A stretch of DNA of 64,000 nt from Entomortierella parvispora (lineage: Eukaryota; Mortierellomycota; Mortierellomycetes; Mortierellales; Mortierellaceae), in the NCBI GenBank assembly GCA_963573315.1, contig OY752151.1:930001-994000 (forward strand), in the 5' to 3' direction. The notes beneath the pieces were generated by a model that had not been told where the DNA came from, did no database searches, and saw only the letters and a program-made list of their open reading frames with translations. This document shows, in pieces, positions 20,428 to 31,415 of the stretch (its first letter is position 1; each line of letters begins with the position of its first letter). A program made the position numbers and the translations under genes.

Positions 20428-21882
20428 TTATTTCACGTCAACAGTTGATTTCACCTGTGAATTCTTACGGTTTTGAAGCCAAAGTTTGCGCAAGCATTGG
20501 CGAGGACTGCGAGTCCCAACAAGTTTTGAAAGTGACAGTGAATTAGGCCCGTGTATTGCCAGACCTTTAAACAGGCGCTCATTCTCATCTACAGACCACG
20601 GTCCTCGAGTGCGTATGCTCAGATAGTCGTAAAACTGAGTTCGACAGCTACACGGTGATCTTGACTGGACTTTCCTTGCAACATCTTGCCAATCAATTCG
20701 ATCCAGCTCTGGTGAACTCGCCGTAAGGTAAGGCTTGTTGTCGTCATAGGATATCATTTTCCCGCTGCGCTCAGAGTTCACAAAGTCTGATCCTTTGAAA
20801 CTGAGCTGTGGTCGACACTTCGAGCCAATTTGGTCCGCCACAGCAGCCATGACTCCTGATTCTTCCGCTGAGGTCCATGGCCTGTAAAAGGAAAAAGCCT
20901 GATCTGTCTTTTCTCCCATGATCTTCTTTATACGTCGTTGGGTCGTGTCTCCGTGCCGATCCCATATGGGGTCGAAGAGTAAGCGGGCAAGTACTTGATC
21001 ACGGGAAGGTGCTGGCTCTTGCGATCGGTTGATTTCCTGGAGTATTCGATCATCCTCTTCCTTAGTCCACGGGCGATGTTTCTTTGGAGTGTAGGTCTTC
21101 TTTTTGGCCTCTTTTTCCTTAAGCCCCATCTTGATTCTCAGCTGTTGGTATTTACCGAGAACACCACTCAAAGATCGCTCTGGGAAGTGAGATCGAAGTT
21201 CGAAAGCTTGAGTGTTCTGATTTAACAGAGATGACAAGGTCTGTAATTCCTCAGGGCGCCATGTCTTGTGGTCCCTGCGCAGTAGACCTTGATTGCCAGA
21301 AACCTCTTGACGTCGTGCCTTCACCGCTAAGTAGGATCGGTGCGGCAATTGACTCATGGCAAATTGGAGTCCTTCTTCGATATCAAGTGAGTTCAGGATA
21401 ATGGCATTCTCTTCCTTAGTCCAGGGTCGTCGTAAAATAACCGTGCCATCCTTGAACTTTAAGCGGCGAGCTCTGACTGCCTCAAAGGTTCTGAGAGGCA
21501 ACTGGGACTGGGCCCAATCATGACCTTCCTTCCCTCGCTTGAGCGAATCCTTGATGATCAGGTCCTCTTCTTCTGTCCAGGTGTGGTTCTTACGTGGAAG
21601 ATTTGCTATTACTGTCAGCGGCTCGGCTTTGATCCGATTTTGACGGGCGATCGAGCTGAAGTGATGACGCCATTGAGATGGGATTTGTGTTTCGCTTGAT
21701 AGGCCGCGAAATGGTATCTGAACTGGACGTGGTGGTGAATGCAATGGTGAGCGTTCGGTTATTTCAAGGAAGAGGGCTGCGAACTGTCGCGCAAGACCTT
21801 TGTCCGTGATTTTAATGGGCATTGGTCCTTGTTCCTTGCTCGTAATTGTCCAAAGAAGAAGTGGAGTGATCGCGTTGTTCAT
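20428..21882 (-). CDS. Multi-repeat Myb/SANT-like DNA-binding protein
   Basis: An intronless 484-residue frame. After about 95 residues come six Myb/SANT-like units, each opening with a Trp in a W-x-x-E-E context: HTWTEEEDLI, RPWTKEENAI, KTWRPEELQ, RPWTKEEDDR, RPWTSAEES and GPWSVDENE. Later helices carry RTFEAVRARR, RSYLAVKARR and SPRQCLRKLW, the third-helix style of Myb repeats. Six tandem units suggest a transcription factor or snRNA-activating (SNAPC4-like) protein, but the repeats are divergent and I cannot name an orthologue. The start codon is only 87 bp downstream of the stop of the F-box gene on the same strand. That spacer is nearly pure A+T with a run of about seven TAA/AAT units. 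Confidence 0.75.
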   Translation of the reverse strand: MNNAITPLLLWTITSKEQGPMPIKITDKGLARQFAALFLEITERSPLHSPPRPVQIPFRGLSSETQIPSQWRHHFSSIARQNRIKAEPLTVIANLPRKNHTWTEEEDLIIKDSLKRGKEGHDWAQSQLPLRTFEAVRARRLKFKDGTVILRRPWTKEENAIILNSLDIEEGLQFAMSQLPHRSYLAVKARRQEVSGNQGLLRRDHKTWRPEELQTLSSLLNQNTQAFELRSHFPERSLSGVLGKYQQLRIKMGLKEKEAKKKTYTPKKHRPWTKEEDDRILQEINRSQEPAPSRDQVLARLLFDPIWDRHGDTTQRRIKKIMGEKTDQAFSFYRPWTSAEESGVMAAVADQIGSKCRPQLSFKGSDFVNSERSGKMISYDDNKPYLTASSPELDRIDWQDVARKVQSRSPCSCRTQFYDYLSIRTRGPWSVDENERLFKGLAIHGPNSLSLSKLVGTRSPRQCLRKLWLQNRKNSQVKSTVDVK

Positions 21883-21969
21883 GTCTTGACTTCTTGTAAA
21901 CTTTTATTTAGACTTATTATTAATTATAATATTTATTAATTTAATAATAATAATAATAATAATTTCTAT
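21883..21969. repeat. A+T-rich spacer with trinucleotide (TAA)n run
   Basis: The 87-bp spacer between two minus-strand genes is almost entirely A+T and ends in repeated AAT/TAA triplets at about 21944-21963. It must hold both the 3' end of the F-box gene and the promoter of the Myb-like gene unless the two overlap. Confidence 0.6.
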
Positions 21970-24163
21970 TCAAAAAAATTCAAGATCCTCCCCCTTGATT
22001 GAGAGTTCAACAGATACAGCGACCAGTCGCTCAACAACTCCCTTCACACTAATCAAAAGAGGCCTTGATGGTATTCGAGTGAATGGTGTAGCGGGAATAC
22101 CACAGGTGAAGTCATCTAGTCGTCCCAATATTCGGCATCCGGTGTATCCTCCTCGACTTTGGTTATTCGAAAGTCTTCCAATTGCGGAAACAGATCCAAG
22201 ACTTGATTTTTTGTCAGGGCTGCGGACTATCGTTTTCCACTTGAATGTTGAGCACTCGTAAGGATGGGAGCAATGGTTGTCGGTCCTGACTGTTTTCTCC
22301 AAGTTCCGGAGGCTTGAAAAGATATGAGAGACATACCGCGAATCCTCCAGATCAAACTCTTCTAAACCTCGAATACATTGCAGCAACAAACCTAAGGGAA
22401 ATTCCTTGGACATCCTTCTGGATATGTTTCTTAGCTTGAGAGTTTGGAGCGTCTTTAAAAATGGGATCCTTGATCGAACAGAGTCTGCCGTCGTTGGCGT
22501 TCTAGTATCTCCAGTTTCTATCATATCCAAATCGGATTCAGTTAAATCTGTCTCCAGATGGCCAGCAGAAGGATCCAACTGGAGTGAGGATGATAAAGAG
22601 GCTGTAGAAGTAGAGCCAAATTCAGGAGGGTGGTTCGACAGCAATGGTGATGTAACTGCGGGTGAGGAGACAGAGATCGACGATTGTGCCAAGCTGGCGC
22701 CGTCTCCAAACCTCATCAAGTACAAACCATCCTCTGGTCAGGATATCAAGGTGCCGTAGCTCGTGACAGACGGTTGAGCTCAAAAGGATCTCACCAGACG
22801 CGAAGAACTTGCCGAGTCTCAAGGATCGTAATCGTACCGAGGACTGCTCCAGTTGCCATGTCAGTTGCTGCATCCACCGCCTGACCAAACTCGAGTGGTC
22901 GTCGTTCGATCCCATCTCCAAGTCGACTAGTCCCTTTGGGAGACTATACCACCTCCACGTATCTTGAGTTCCATAAGCGATCGCCGATCCTTGTTTAGGA
23001 GGAGATGGGTGGCACACCTGACGACTGCTCAGTCTTTTAAGGTGTGGGAAAGGTATCAAGACCTGTTGTCGATCTCCAAATGTCAACGGAAGAGCCACAT
23101 TCGAAGAGTCGTAACACCATACATCGCCGAGATCACGAACAGATAGTTCCTTCAGATTCGGGAAGGTCTCGATAAAGCGCGCACACAATTCGGAGGTAAT
23201 GGGGCTCTGATACGAAAAGGACGTGATGCTTGGCATCTGGCTGTGAGAGTCTGACTTCGACGACGACAACAGTGTCGCGGATCCAAACTCGTCAAACACG
23301 ATCTTACTCAAGGCGACTGTTCTAAGCCGTGAAAAGGTGCGCAGGAAAACATGGAATGAGTCCCAGTGTACTGTGCCTCCAACAGCACCAATTCGAAATG
23401 ACTCAAGGGTATGGACGAGGCTGAGTCGTTGGTGCTGGTTTCCATTTTCGTCCACCTTCAATCCGAGCGTGAGAAGGTCCATCAGATTTGTGGGAGTCAG
23501 CCTCGCACTGGGCTTGAGCATGATATCCAACTCACGCAAGTTCCAAAACCAGTCGAGACAAGAAAAGACCTCCTGCTTGTCAACAGCATCAATCGCAAAC
23601 TTTAGCAACGAAACAGTGGCTGCACCCTTTTCGAATCGCTTTATGTACACCCCATTGCTGCAGCTGCTGTCGGAAGGATCCTCTGGAGCGGAACACTGCC
23701 TTACATTGTTGTCTGCAAAAGGAGAAGCGAGGTATTTGTGAAATACTGGCGTTTTTTTGGGGGCAAATAACAGGAGCGCCAGAAACTTGGGGTTCCCGCG
23801 AGTGAGCTCGACGGGTCTGATGAGGTGTTGGGTTTGTTGCAGATTCCAATAAGCGTTGTTAAGATGGGAGGGTGATCTTGAAAGAAAGAGTGACTCGGTC
23901 AATGAAAACCTGAAAAACGGTAGACAAAGCTCATAAAAGAGATGAGAGACCTGACGCAGACACCCTATATCTTTGCCCGGGCGCACCAGTGACAAGATAA
24001 AGTCCGAAAGCTCTGAGATGGAGAAGACTTTGACTAATGCTTGGTTTGGAGCCTGCAAATGAGATGCATGATGCAAGTTGGTAGGAGCAGGGACAGGAGA
24101 TGCAGATGAAGCTGCAGACTTGGGGGAGGAATTAGTCATTGTCGGGACAGATGGGGTTGTCAT
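21970..24163 (-). CDS. F-box/LRR-like protein, reading frame broken near 22735
   Basis: The first frame, 24163..22622, encodes 513 residues. It has an F-box-like part (VFSISELSDFILSLVRPG, then LRQVSHLFYELCLPFF) and leucine-rich spacing (FPNLKELSVRDLG; LRSLRLGKF). It ends in a frame that no longer looks like protein. A second frame, ending at 21970, continues with a Ser-rich linker and further leucine-rich segments (LKTLQTLKLRNISRR, LEEFDLEDSRYV). The switch fits best at about 22733-22737, right after HLDILT, where one extra base would explain it. I tested the GT-AG pairs that could restore the frame and found none convincing. It is either a recent pseudogene, a sequencing error, or a gene with an unrecognised intron. 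Confidence 0.7.
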
Positions 24164-24475
24164 GTGAGAAAAAAGAGGATGGAAGTGCCCTGAGCATGGG
24201 AGGCGCGTCGAGCACGCGTCATTCTCAATAAATTATGTCACGGACGCAGCGACTCGTCAAGAAAACGAAGGAAGGGTTTGCCAACCTCTTCATTGGCGGG
24301 TTTTCCTGAAGATCAGGATCTCCGTGGTAAAGCGTCAACTTGAGAAGAGATACAAAGGGAAGAGGTGGGGGAGGGGGGATTTGGTTTGCTCAATTGCTTC
24401 CATCGTCCCCTGCCACGGCCCACAAGAGCCCGGATTATCTCTGCTGATACGTTCCCTGTGAATCATGCTTCAGCT

Positions 24476-26503
24476 TTATTGTCCAATGATGGTCAGCCTC
24501 ATTTCTGGGAACCGCTGAGCGCATGTGGTTTTAATCTTCTCTACATGCATGGCCGGGATACCGCTTTGGTACACTATCATCCTTTTCAGCCCGGCGACAA
24601 AACTCGGACTCTCGGACTCTCTAGCCATGACATCGACAGGTCTTCTTTGAAACCGACCTACAATATCCAGGAACTGCTCTACTCGACGATCGTGGACTCG
24701 GATCGGTTGAGAATCGAGCAAAAGTTGCTGTATCAATGCCTTGATTTCTTCCTTCAGGAGTTGAAGCTCGTGGCTGTCGTTGCCGTTTATAGTGGCATCT
24801 CTCTCCTTTCGATACAACGCCGCCAGTTTTTCATGCTCTGGAAGGGATTGAAACTCCAAAGGTGCCAGAAATTCCAACGAACATTCCAATGACTCCAAGT
24901 GTCGCATTCCATCATTGACTCTGCCCCTGCCAGAGGATGAGGACGGATATGGGGACGGGGCGATAGCGTCCAGAAACGTAAAGTCTCTCCACGAATTCCT
25001 ATGAATCGTAAGTTGCCGAAGCCGAGGCATCCAGCAGAGGAGAATGTCTGCAAGTCGCTCGCCATCCCCTGCTGTCAGTTCTGGTGCCGTGATGCCGAGA
25101 CCAGATATCGTGAGCGACCGCAGACTTACAACCGCTGGAAAAGGTTGTATCAGTTGTCCAGACCCGGCTATTCTTTCTGTAAGCAAGGGGTTGGTACATA
25201 TCTGAGGGGTCCTACTGGCATCGGCCTGACTAATCTGGTCCAAGAGTTGATGAATAGTACATGGCAATTGGAGTTCTTCCAGATGGTGAAATTGCTCATT
25301 GTCGTCCAGGACCTGTATCCAATTTAAGGATCCTATCCTAGCCGAAATGGTCCGGAATCCAAAATTTCGGTAGCGCGGAACAGGGATGTGTTGTTGCTTT
25401 GTTTGCTGGTTGAGCCTCTGTGAATGCTTTACATTAAAAGTCTCATCCAGGACTCCAGATTGACCATCAGGACCCACCGCAGATATGTTGTTGGCAGAGC
25501 TGTCTGCATAGCAATAGTAAATCTGAAATGTGTCGACGATTAGCGGGTCCAATAGTCGTAGCAATAGTCGACAGTACGTATCATTCGTTGTCGACATCCG
25601 GAGACGCTTAAGTCGCAATGATCCAGTTGGCCTTTTCGTGTGAGATTGTACAAATGCCTCAGAGTCCAATGCGGTCCCTTCAATGTCGCTGAGCGTAAGG
25701 ATATATATATCCTCCAAAGCCGGAGCGTATTCAATCAGTCTGTACATCTGATCGATTGCTATGGTGGTGTCTGGCGCACAAAAGGTTTTGAGCGTCGTAT
25801 GTCTTGCCGATAATGGTGCAAGAGAGGCTACAGGTCCCTGGAATACCGGGTAAAGAAAACGAGTTGCAGCGGCCACTTCGGATCCTACTTTACACTGGAG
25901 GATCCTGTACAAATGAGAATTGTCGAGGGGTTTCAGCTTGGCCCACACGATTTTTTCCAGCCGAGAAAACGGTGATCCGGGTTGGATACCATTAGAAATA
26001 TCTCTTTCTGACGCTTCCAGTCTCCGAGTATCAAGCTTTCCTGGGGTTTTGAAGCTATAACAGAAAGAAAAGTGAATCTCCTTCAGCCGAAAGACGGCTT
26101 TCTCCTGACTGTCCTGTGAGAAAAGGGCCGATAACATTTTATAGAGGTGTTCACTGCGGCGGCGATCTTTCAGCTCAATCCTGACCATCTCGAGGTTATG
26201 ACAGTTTCGAGCTACTTGCGAACAAAAGGCAATGTCTTCCAGAATTTGTTGCCGATCTAAAGAATTCCCGGAGGCGATAGGTTGAGGGTTGAAATTCAGT
26301 CCTCCAATGATATGGGCTGCTTGCTGGACGCAGTTGTGATCCATGGCATAACGAACGGTGAGACGGACTCGGAATGCCTTGTTCGCAGCAGCCAAGAAGA
26401 ACCGTGAAACAAGTCGGATATCCCGAAGAGTCGATCTGTCATCCTCCAGAAAAGATATGACATGTCCAAGTATCTCGGGAATGTCTAAAGCAGAGACCGG
26501 CAT
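24476..26503 (-). CDS. F-box domain protein
   Basis: An intronless 675-residue frame. The F-box lies at residues 4-50: SALDIPEILGHVISFLED, then LRDIRLVSRFFLAAANKAF. The long remainder has scattered leucine-rich stretches (LRLKRLRMS, VVSLRSLTISGLGITAPEL, MPRLRQLTIHRNSW) without regular repeats. It is probably a substrate adaptor of an SCF ubiquitin ligase. It sits head to tail between two other F-box genes on the same strand, 312 bp from the frameshifted one. The C-terminal approximately 120 residues are helical and charged. The substrate is unknown. Confidence 0.8.
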   Translation of the reverse strand: MPVSALDIPEILGHVISFLEDDRSTLRDIRLVSRFFLAAANKAFRVRLTVRYAMDHNCVQQAAHIIGGLNFNPQPIASGNSLDRQQILEDIAFCSQVARNCHNLEMVRIELKDRRRSEHLYKMLSALFSQDSQEKAVFRLKEIHFSFCYSFKTPGKLDTRRLEASERDISNGIQPGSPFSRLEKIVWAKLKPLDNSHLYRILQCKVGSEVAAATRFLYPVFQGPVASLAPLSARHTTLKTFCAPDTTIAIDQMYRLIEYAPALEDIYILTLSDIEGTALDSEAFVQSHTKRPTGSLRLKRLRMSTTNDTYCRLLLRLLDPLIVDTFQIYYCYADSSANNISAVGPDGQSGVLDETFNVKHSQRLNQQTKQQHIPVPRYRNFGFRTISARIGSLNWIQVLDDNEQFHHLEELQLPCTIHQLLDQISQADASRTPQICTNPLLTERIAGSGQLIQPFPAVVSLRSLTISGLGITAPELTAGDGERLADILLCWMPRLRQLTIHRNSWRDFTFLDAIAPSPYPSSSSGRGRVNDGMRHLESLECSLEFLAPLEFQSLPEHEKLAALYRKERDATINGNDSHELQLLKEEIKALIQQLLLDSQPIRVHDRRVEQFLDIVGRFQRRPVDVMARESESPSFVAGLKRMIVYQSGIPAMHVEKIKTTCAQRFPEMRLTIIGQ

Positions 26504-26878
26504 CGAGATGCTATTGAGCCGGACTAATAGTTAGGATGTGAAGCATGGGAGAAATGAAGAGAGACAATTTAATTTACTCTTTTGAGAGGATACGACTTGA
26601 CTATTTTTGTTGGCAATGGAATAATGGACAGGGGATTGTCGTCCATGCAGTGCATGTCAGCCGCGCAGCATGCAGAGGCAAAGCATGCATGCGTGATCAT
26701 TAAGGGGTTCAAGCTTTTTTCAGGGACATTTGTTGACTGCCAAACCGCGAATCCGTAGAACTTCAGTATTTATTTTAATATGTATCCAAAGTTTCGCAGC
26801 TGCAATGGGAGCTAGAAACAGAGAGAGACAAGCGTCCTTGGAGTGGTCGCTTCCATCCGGTTACCATGGATCCTGATA
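26504..26878. other. Intergenic between two F-box genes
   Basis: 375 bp, no gene seen. GCATG steps are frequent at about 26645-26690. It must contain the promoter of the F-box gene at 24476-26503 and the 3' region of the next one. Confidence 0.5.
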
Positions 26879-28510
26879 CTAGAAACGAACACCACGGGCT
26901 TCAAATAGTTCTTTGATCCCAGCTTCGGTCTCCCTCCACTTGTATGTTATCACCTCTTCAAGCATTCGCCAATTATCAACCATCCATCTGGCATCAGACA
27001 AACTCATCACTTGTGCTGAATCCCACAGTGAGAGACGCCGCATCTTTCTCCAAGTCTGCAGTGTCCCTAAACCCCTGGTGCAATTTCCATCAGCATCAAT
27101 AGGGTCCTCCTGCAATTGAAATAGAAGGAAAGGATAGCGCTGGCCGTTGTCGCCTACGATTAGATCATGCCTATCCACAATGATGTTACGGCTATTCCCT
27201 GAACTAAACTCTTCCAGAAAAGTCAGATCCTGTAAGCGATTCCAGAAGCAAGTCGTTTTTCGTCTAGACATTGCGCTCATAGAAATGGCCTCTGGTTGGT
27301 TTCCTTCCACGATCGCTGCATCCAGCTCCAGAAGTGCAAAGTTCAGCTCTAACCTTCTGATCTGTTTGCAAACCCAAGGTCGAGGGTCTGCCAACACGTC
27401 TTCTTCTTTTAGAAGAACTGCGCTGAAGACTTTTAGTTTTGGTAGAGAGCATAGGAATGACTGTATTTGGCTCCCGGTAACGCTTGGGCAAGCCTGGAGG
27501 ATGAGACGCTCTAATGCCTGTGCGTGCTTCTGACCTGTTGCAACATCGCCCTCTTCTTCGTTTTCGAACAGATTTAGCAACGCGCGGTGACTTAAAAGTC
27601 CGAATCCAGTGAGGTTGGCATTCAAGTCTCGTAAGGGTCGTCCCAGAGACCTGAGTATCTCCGCCAGGGCTTCGTCCCCAATCTCGAGCCCTTGAAAATC
27701 AAGTTTCTCAAGGAAAGGCCAACAGCCTTTCTGTAGATCTGTCGCCATCGGTACCATATTGCGTCGTAGATATCTTTCCCATCTTAACGATCTGATCTCC
27801 TGACAGTCGAGAAGCAATTGGTACTCTGTTGCGAGATGGTCGGATGGATAGTTGTGTTCGCAATTAGTAAGGGTCAGATGGCGGATCTTGGATCCACTTA
27901 GCCCCCACAGTGGCAATACCGGGTCTGAACTGTCAGCACGATAAAGGACAGTGAATATCAGCGAGAAGGAGTCCAATTGTGTCAGAAGATCCCTTGATGC
28001 GCCATCCAAGTCTTGCACAAAAAAGCAGGTATGATGCAGCGTCAGGGACCGCAGTTGGCGGTAGCCTTTGCATCCTGCGATTGTAACGCTCCATAGAGAC
28101 CGATCTGGGATCATCCCGAGGCTTGTTCGGTCCGAAGAGAGACTAACAGTCTGGAGGATATGGCCTTGCCTTTGAATCAGACGCTGGACAGCGTCCAGCA
28201 GATCGCGGTTCCATTTGTAATCGATATTCGTGCTGAAAGAACGGAGGTGAGGAAAGTCGAGGGAGAGTGTTTGTAAATCTAAGACGGACCCAATGCTTTG
28301 CCACGATAGTGCTTGCACGAGATGGGAGTGTCGCTCTAGGCTGTCGAGAGTCTGCTGGTTGACATGGTCGAATCGAACGTCGTTCCATAGTGCCGGGAGG
28401 AAGGCGCTATGCCAGGCTTTACTGACCAGAGCACAACGAAGGAGGGCCTTGCTGTCAAGGTAGCAGGCGATTTGACCAAAGATCTCCGGCAGGTCGAAAG
28501 GATGGACCAT
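26879..28510 (-). CDS. F-box/leucine-rich-repeat protein
   Basis: An intronless frame of 543 residues from the ATG at 28510; an in-frame TTG two codons upstream is unlikely to be the start. The F-box is at residues 2-46 (VHPFDLPEIFGQIACYL, then LLRCALVSKAWHSAFLPALW). Leucine-rich segments follow: LRSLTLHHTCF, LRDLNANLTGFGLLSHRAL and LERLILQACPSVTG. The architecture matches the plus-strand gene at 6377 closely. Shared late motifs include LSGAMVQRLLCECPNLKDF there and TGSQIQSFLCSLPKLKVF here, followed in both by a DPRPWxCK block. The two are clear paralogues about 20 kb apart in opposite orientation. Confidence 0.87.
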   Translation of the reverse strand: MVHPFDLPEIFGQIACYLDSKALLRCALVSKAWHSAFLPALWNDVRFDHVNQQTLDSLERHSHLVQALSWQSIGSVLDLQTLSLDFPHLRSFSTNIDYKWNRDLLDAVQRLIQRQGHILQTVSLSSDRTSLGMIPDRSLWSVTIAGCKGYRQLRSLTLHHTCFFVQDLDGASRDLLTQLDSFSLIFTVLYRADSSDPVLPLWGLSGSKIRHLTLTNCEHNYPSDHLATEYQLLLDCQEIRSLRWERYLRRNMVPMATDLQKGCWPFLEKLDFQGLEIGDEALAEILRSLGRPLRDLNANLTGFGLLSHRALLNLFENEEEGDVATGQKHAQALERLILQACPSVTGSQIQSFLCSLPKLKVFSAVLLKEEDVLADPRPWVCKQIRRLELNFALLELDAAIVEGNQPEAISMSAMSRRKTTCFWNRLQDLTFLEEFSSGNSRNIIVDRHDLIVGDNGQRYPFLLFQLQEDPIDADGNCTRGLGTLQTWRKMRRLSLWDSAQVMSLSDARWMVDNWRMLEEVITYKWRETEAGIKELFEARGVRF

Positions 28511-29444
28511 TAGCAAGACAAGATTGAATGAATGAAGAACTAATGACAGGAGGTGAGACGAAGATGGAGATGTGTGGGAATGAAATTGTTGTTTTTTGTC
28601 CTGCGCACAGTGCCATCCAAACTCTCCGAGGGCACAAAATCCAGTGGACGCTCCTTTTCAACAACCTTTCTCTTCTCTTGCTTTCGCTTGCGTCCAACAA
28701 CCATGCACTCTTAACGGACCGCTCCATTTCTGCAGGTTACAACACACTTGGGGTAGGCCCTGCCCGTATCTCAGCCGAGCTCAAGCTGTACTGGCGTCCC
28801 AGGATTTGACAACAGGAATGGCACTGGTGACTTTTCCGGCTAACTGCCGGCCCCACCATTGCAGGGTCCTCCATCTCCACTTCAGTTGCCTTTGCTACTG
28901 GACACTGGCCTCTCGTTACCACTCTATGGCAACGTCTTGAAGCGATCTGCCACCCGAGAATATCTCCAATATCTCTAGGACAGTCCGACCTCGAGACGCA
29001 CAGCTGGCCCATTCAGGGGAACAAACATCATTGCAGACGCCACCAAAATTACAGGCCCCAGCCACGACGCGCGTGGTGGGCGCGAGCCTTGACTGCGGTG
29101 TCGCCTACTTCCTGAATCGTGTCTCCCGACTATCCAAGACAGTGCATCATGTAGGTATCCTTTGGCGCCCCAGCCTTTGCGCGCAGCAAAGTCTCTCCGA
29201 CCCAACAGGCTGTGCGCAGTGACGACAGTCTATTCTCCGTTCGCAGCCAAAGGGAGCATCCCGATTTCAACCTCAATTTAAGCGTCGGCCATGCCCGGAG
29301 GTTTGTTTGTTACGCCCAAAAAAATGTCTATCCTTTTTAAAGGTGTGAGTGGATTGCTGCTCTCTTTCAAATTATTCCAATCTTCAATTGACTCCACAGA
29401 CCAAGAACTTTTTTTTGCACTCGAACTGATCCCTTTGAACAAAC
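28511..29444. other. Intergenic region with uninterpretable ORFs on both strands
   Basis: 934 bp between the F-box gene and the first monooxygenase. The stretch 28740-29210 is G+C-richer than the flanks and has overlapping ORFs of 76-114 codons on both strands, with Trp- and Cys-rich translations. None has a domain that I can recognise. It could be a relic of a transposon or gene. Confidence 0.35.
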
Positions 29445-31415
29445 ATGACCACCACAGCACAACAACAAAAACCAATAGTTCTCATCATTGGTGCCGGTAT
29501 CGGAGGCCTCATGCTCGGCGCACTTCTCGAGCGAGCCAAGATTCCCTATCACATTTACGAACGAGCTGCCAAGATCAAACCTCTCGGTAAAAACAAAGTT
29601 GAAATAAGCGTCCAACAGTGGGCTTGTGTGTTTTTTTTTTTTTTTTTTTTTTTTTTGATTTTGCTGAACCCATCACTCATATCCTTTTTTTTCTGCTGTG
29701 AAGGATCTGCACTGGCTTTGGGAAGCACCGTCTTTTACGCGTTTGAACAATTGGGAATCCTCAAGGATATCTTTGACTTTTCTATCGACATGAAGTGTAT
29801 TGTGCTCAAGAACGAAAAGATGGAAAAGCTGGCGACTGTTCAAATGAAGGACGAGGCAAAGATGTAAGAAAAGTCTCAATTTCATGATTCATGTTGACAA
29901 AGGACCAAACTACACCCCAGTGTGGCAGTGCCCCTTTTTACTTTTCGTGCCTTGTTTGACTCCATCCTTATTATTTTGACGAGAATAGCGCTGGGTACGC
30001 AACACGACTGTTTGCTCGTCATGACTTGCATGAGCTCTTGTTGCGACAGATCCCTCAGGAAAAGATTTCAATGGGCAAGAAGGTGGTCAGAATTGACGAG
30101 GATGACAATGGGGTGACAATTCACTGCGCCGATCATTCTACTCACGTCGGTCACATTGTCGTGGGCGCTGACGGTGCTTATAGCAGCGTTCGTGAGAGTA
30201 TGTACAAGAAAATGTCGGACAAAGGCATCTTGCCCAAGGCCGATAGCGAAGATCTGGTGCCGGGGTTCACAGGAATGGTGGGTATCACCAGGCCAATGGA
30301 TCCTGAAAAGTATCCTCAGCTGAAAGAACTTGATCACAGTCACTTTGAAGTCGTTGTAGCAGGAACATCCCATGGGGTAAGTTTCTCTGATCCGGTGGAT
30401 ATAGTCTTCATGATGTTAGTCTGAACTAAAGTGAAAATGTTACTCCTCCATCTGCGCTCCAGTGTGCGGTGTGGTGTTTGCCCTCCAAGCAGATAGCCTG
30501 GAGTCTCTCGATCCAATTTCCAAGTGTAGCAGAGGCCAAGAAACAAATGTTTGAGAATGCCGAGTGGGGTCCAGAGTCACTCGCTCCAATGATCAAGGAA
30601 TTCCGCAACTTTCCATGCCCTTACAACCAGGGGACAATTGGAGATTTGATCGACGAGACGCCGATGGACACGATTTCAAAAGTGTACCTGGAGCACAAGA
30701 TTTTCCAGACATGGCACCATGCCCGCTCTGTGCTTTTGGGAGATGGTAAAGAAAAGACGTAATGGCCCCCTGTTCGGTTCATACAGACTAACAGGCCATG
30801 TTTTTTTTCCTATTCATCGCGATACAATAGCCTGTCATAAGCTACTCATGGCGGGCGGCCAAGGTTTGTAAACTCGTGCTGAAGGGGCTACATGTACTCG
30901 ATCATTTGGACAAAGTTGGTAACCACAGGTTTTCATCAGGTGCTATCAATGCTATTCAAGATGCCGTCATCCTGTCCAACTGCTTGTACGATCTTGAAGA
31001 CAACTCGCAAAAGAGCATCACCGCCGCATTCCAGAGTTATCATGAACAAAGGTACGCGTTCTAACTCACCCATCCATTGATGGCGCTTGTGGGAAGGCTT
31101 CTTCCCTAACATCTCAATTCTCCGTGGGTCCGTCCTAGATTCGAGCAAGCCAAGGCAAGATATCAAGACAGTGTGCTTGCGGCCAAGGTTTTTTCAGGCG
31201 CGACCTGGACTGATCGGTTGGTTCGCACCCTGATCTTCAACTACCTGCCCGAGTCGATTCAGCAATTGCAGTTCAAGAAGATTTCATCGTATCGTCCCCA
31301 GATCACGTTCTTGCCTAGAGTTCCGTTCCAGGGAACCGGATCTGTCCTTCCCCAGCTTCCTTCCAAGAGATACCAAGAGGAACAAGATGCGTTGAAAGAG
31401 TCTGCGCATGCTTGA
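29445..31415 (+). CDS. FAD-dependent monooxygenase (PHBH fold), paralogue 1
   Basis: Seven exons: 29445..29586, 29704..29863, 29989..30376, 30463..30745, 30831..30863, 30940..31051 and 31139..31415. They join to 464 residues. The first exon holds the dinucleotide-binding GxGxxG (LIIGAGIGGLMLGALLE). Exon 3 carries the conserved GADGAYSSVR block of the aromatic-hydroxylase (FAD_binding_3) family. The late GGQGAINAIQDAV is the second FAD-contacting motif (GD/GxG-x-N type). Such enzymes hydroxylate or epoxidise small hydrophobic or aromatic substrates using NAD(P)H; this substrate is unknown. There is no signal peptide. A long poly-T run lies in intron 1. It is convergent with paralogue 2, with 182 bp between the stop codons, and has two introns that paralogue 2 lacks or shifts. 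Confidence 0.9.
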
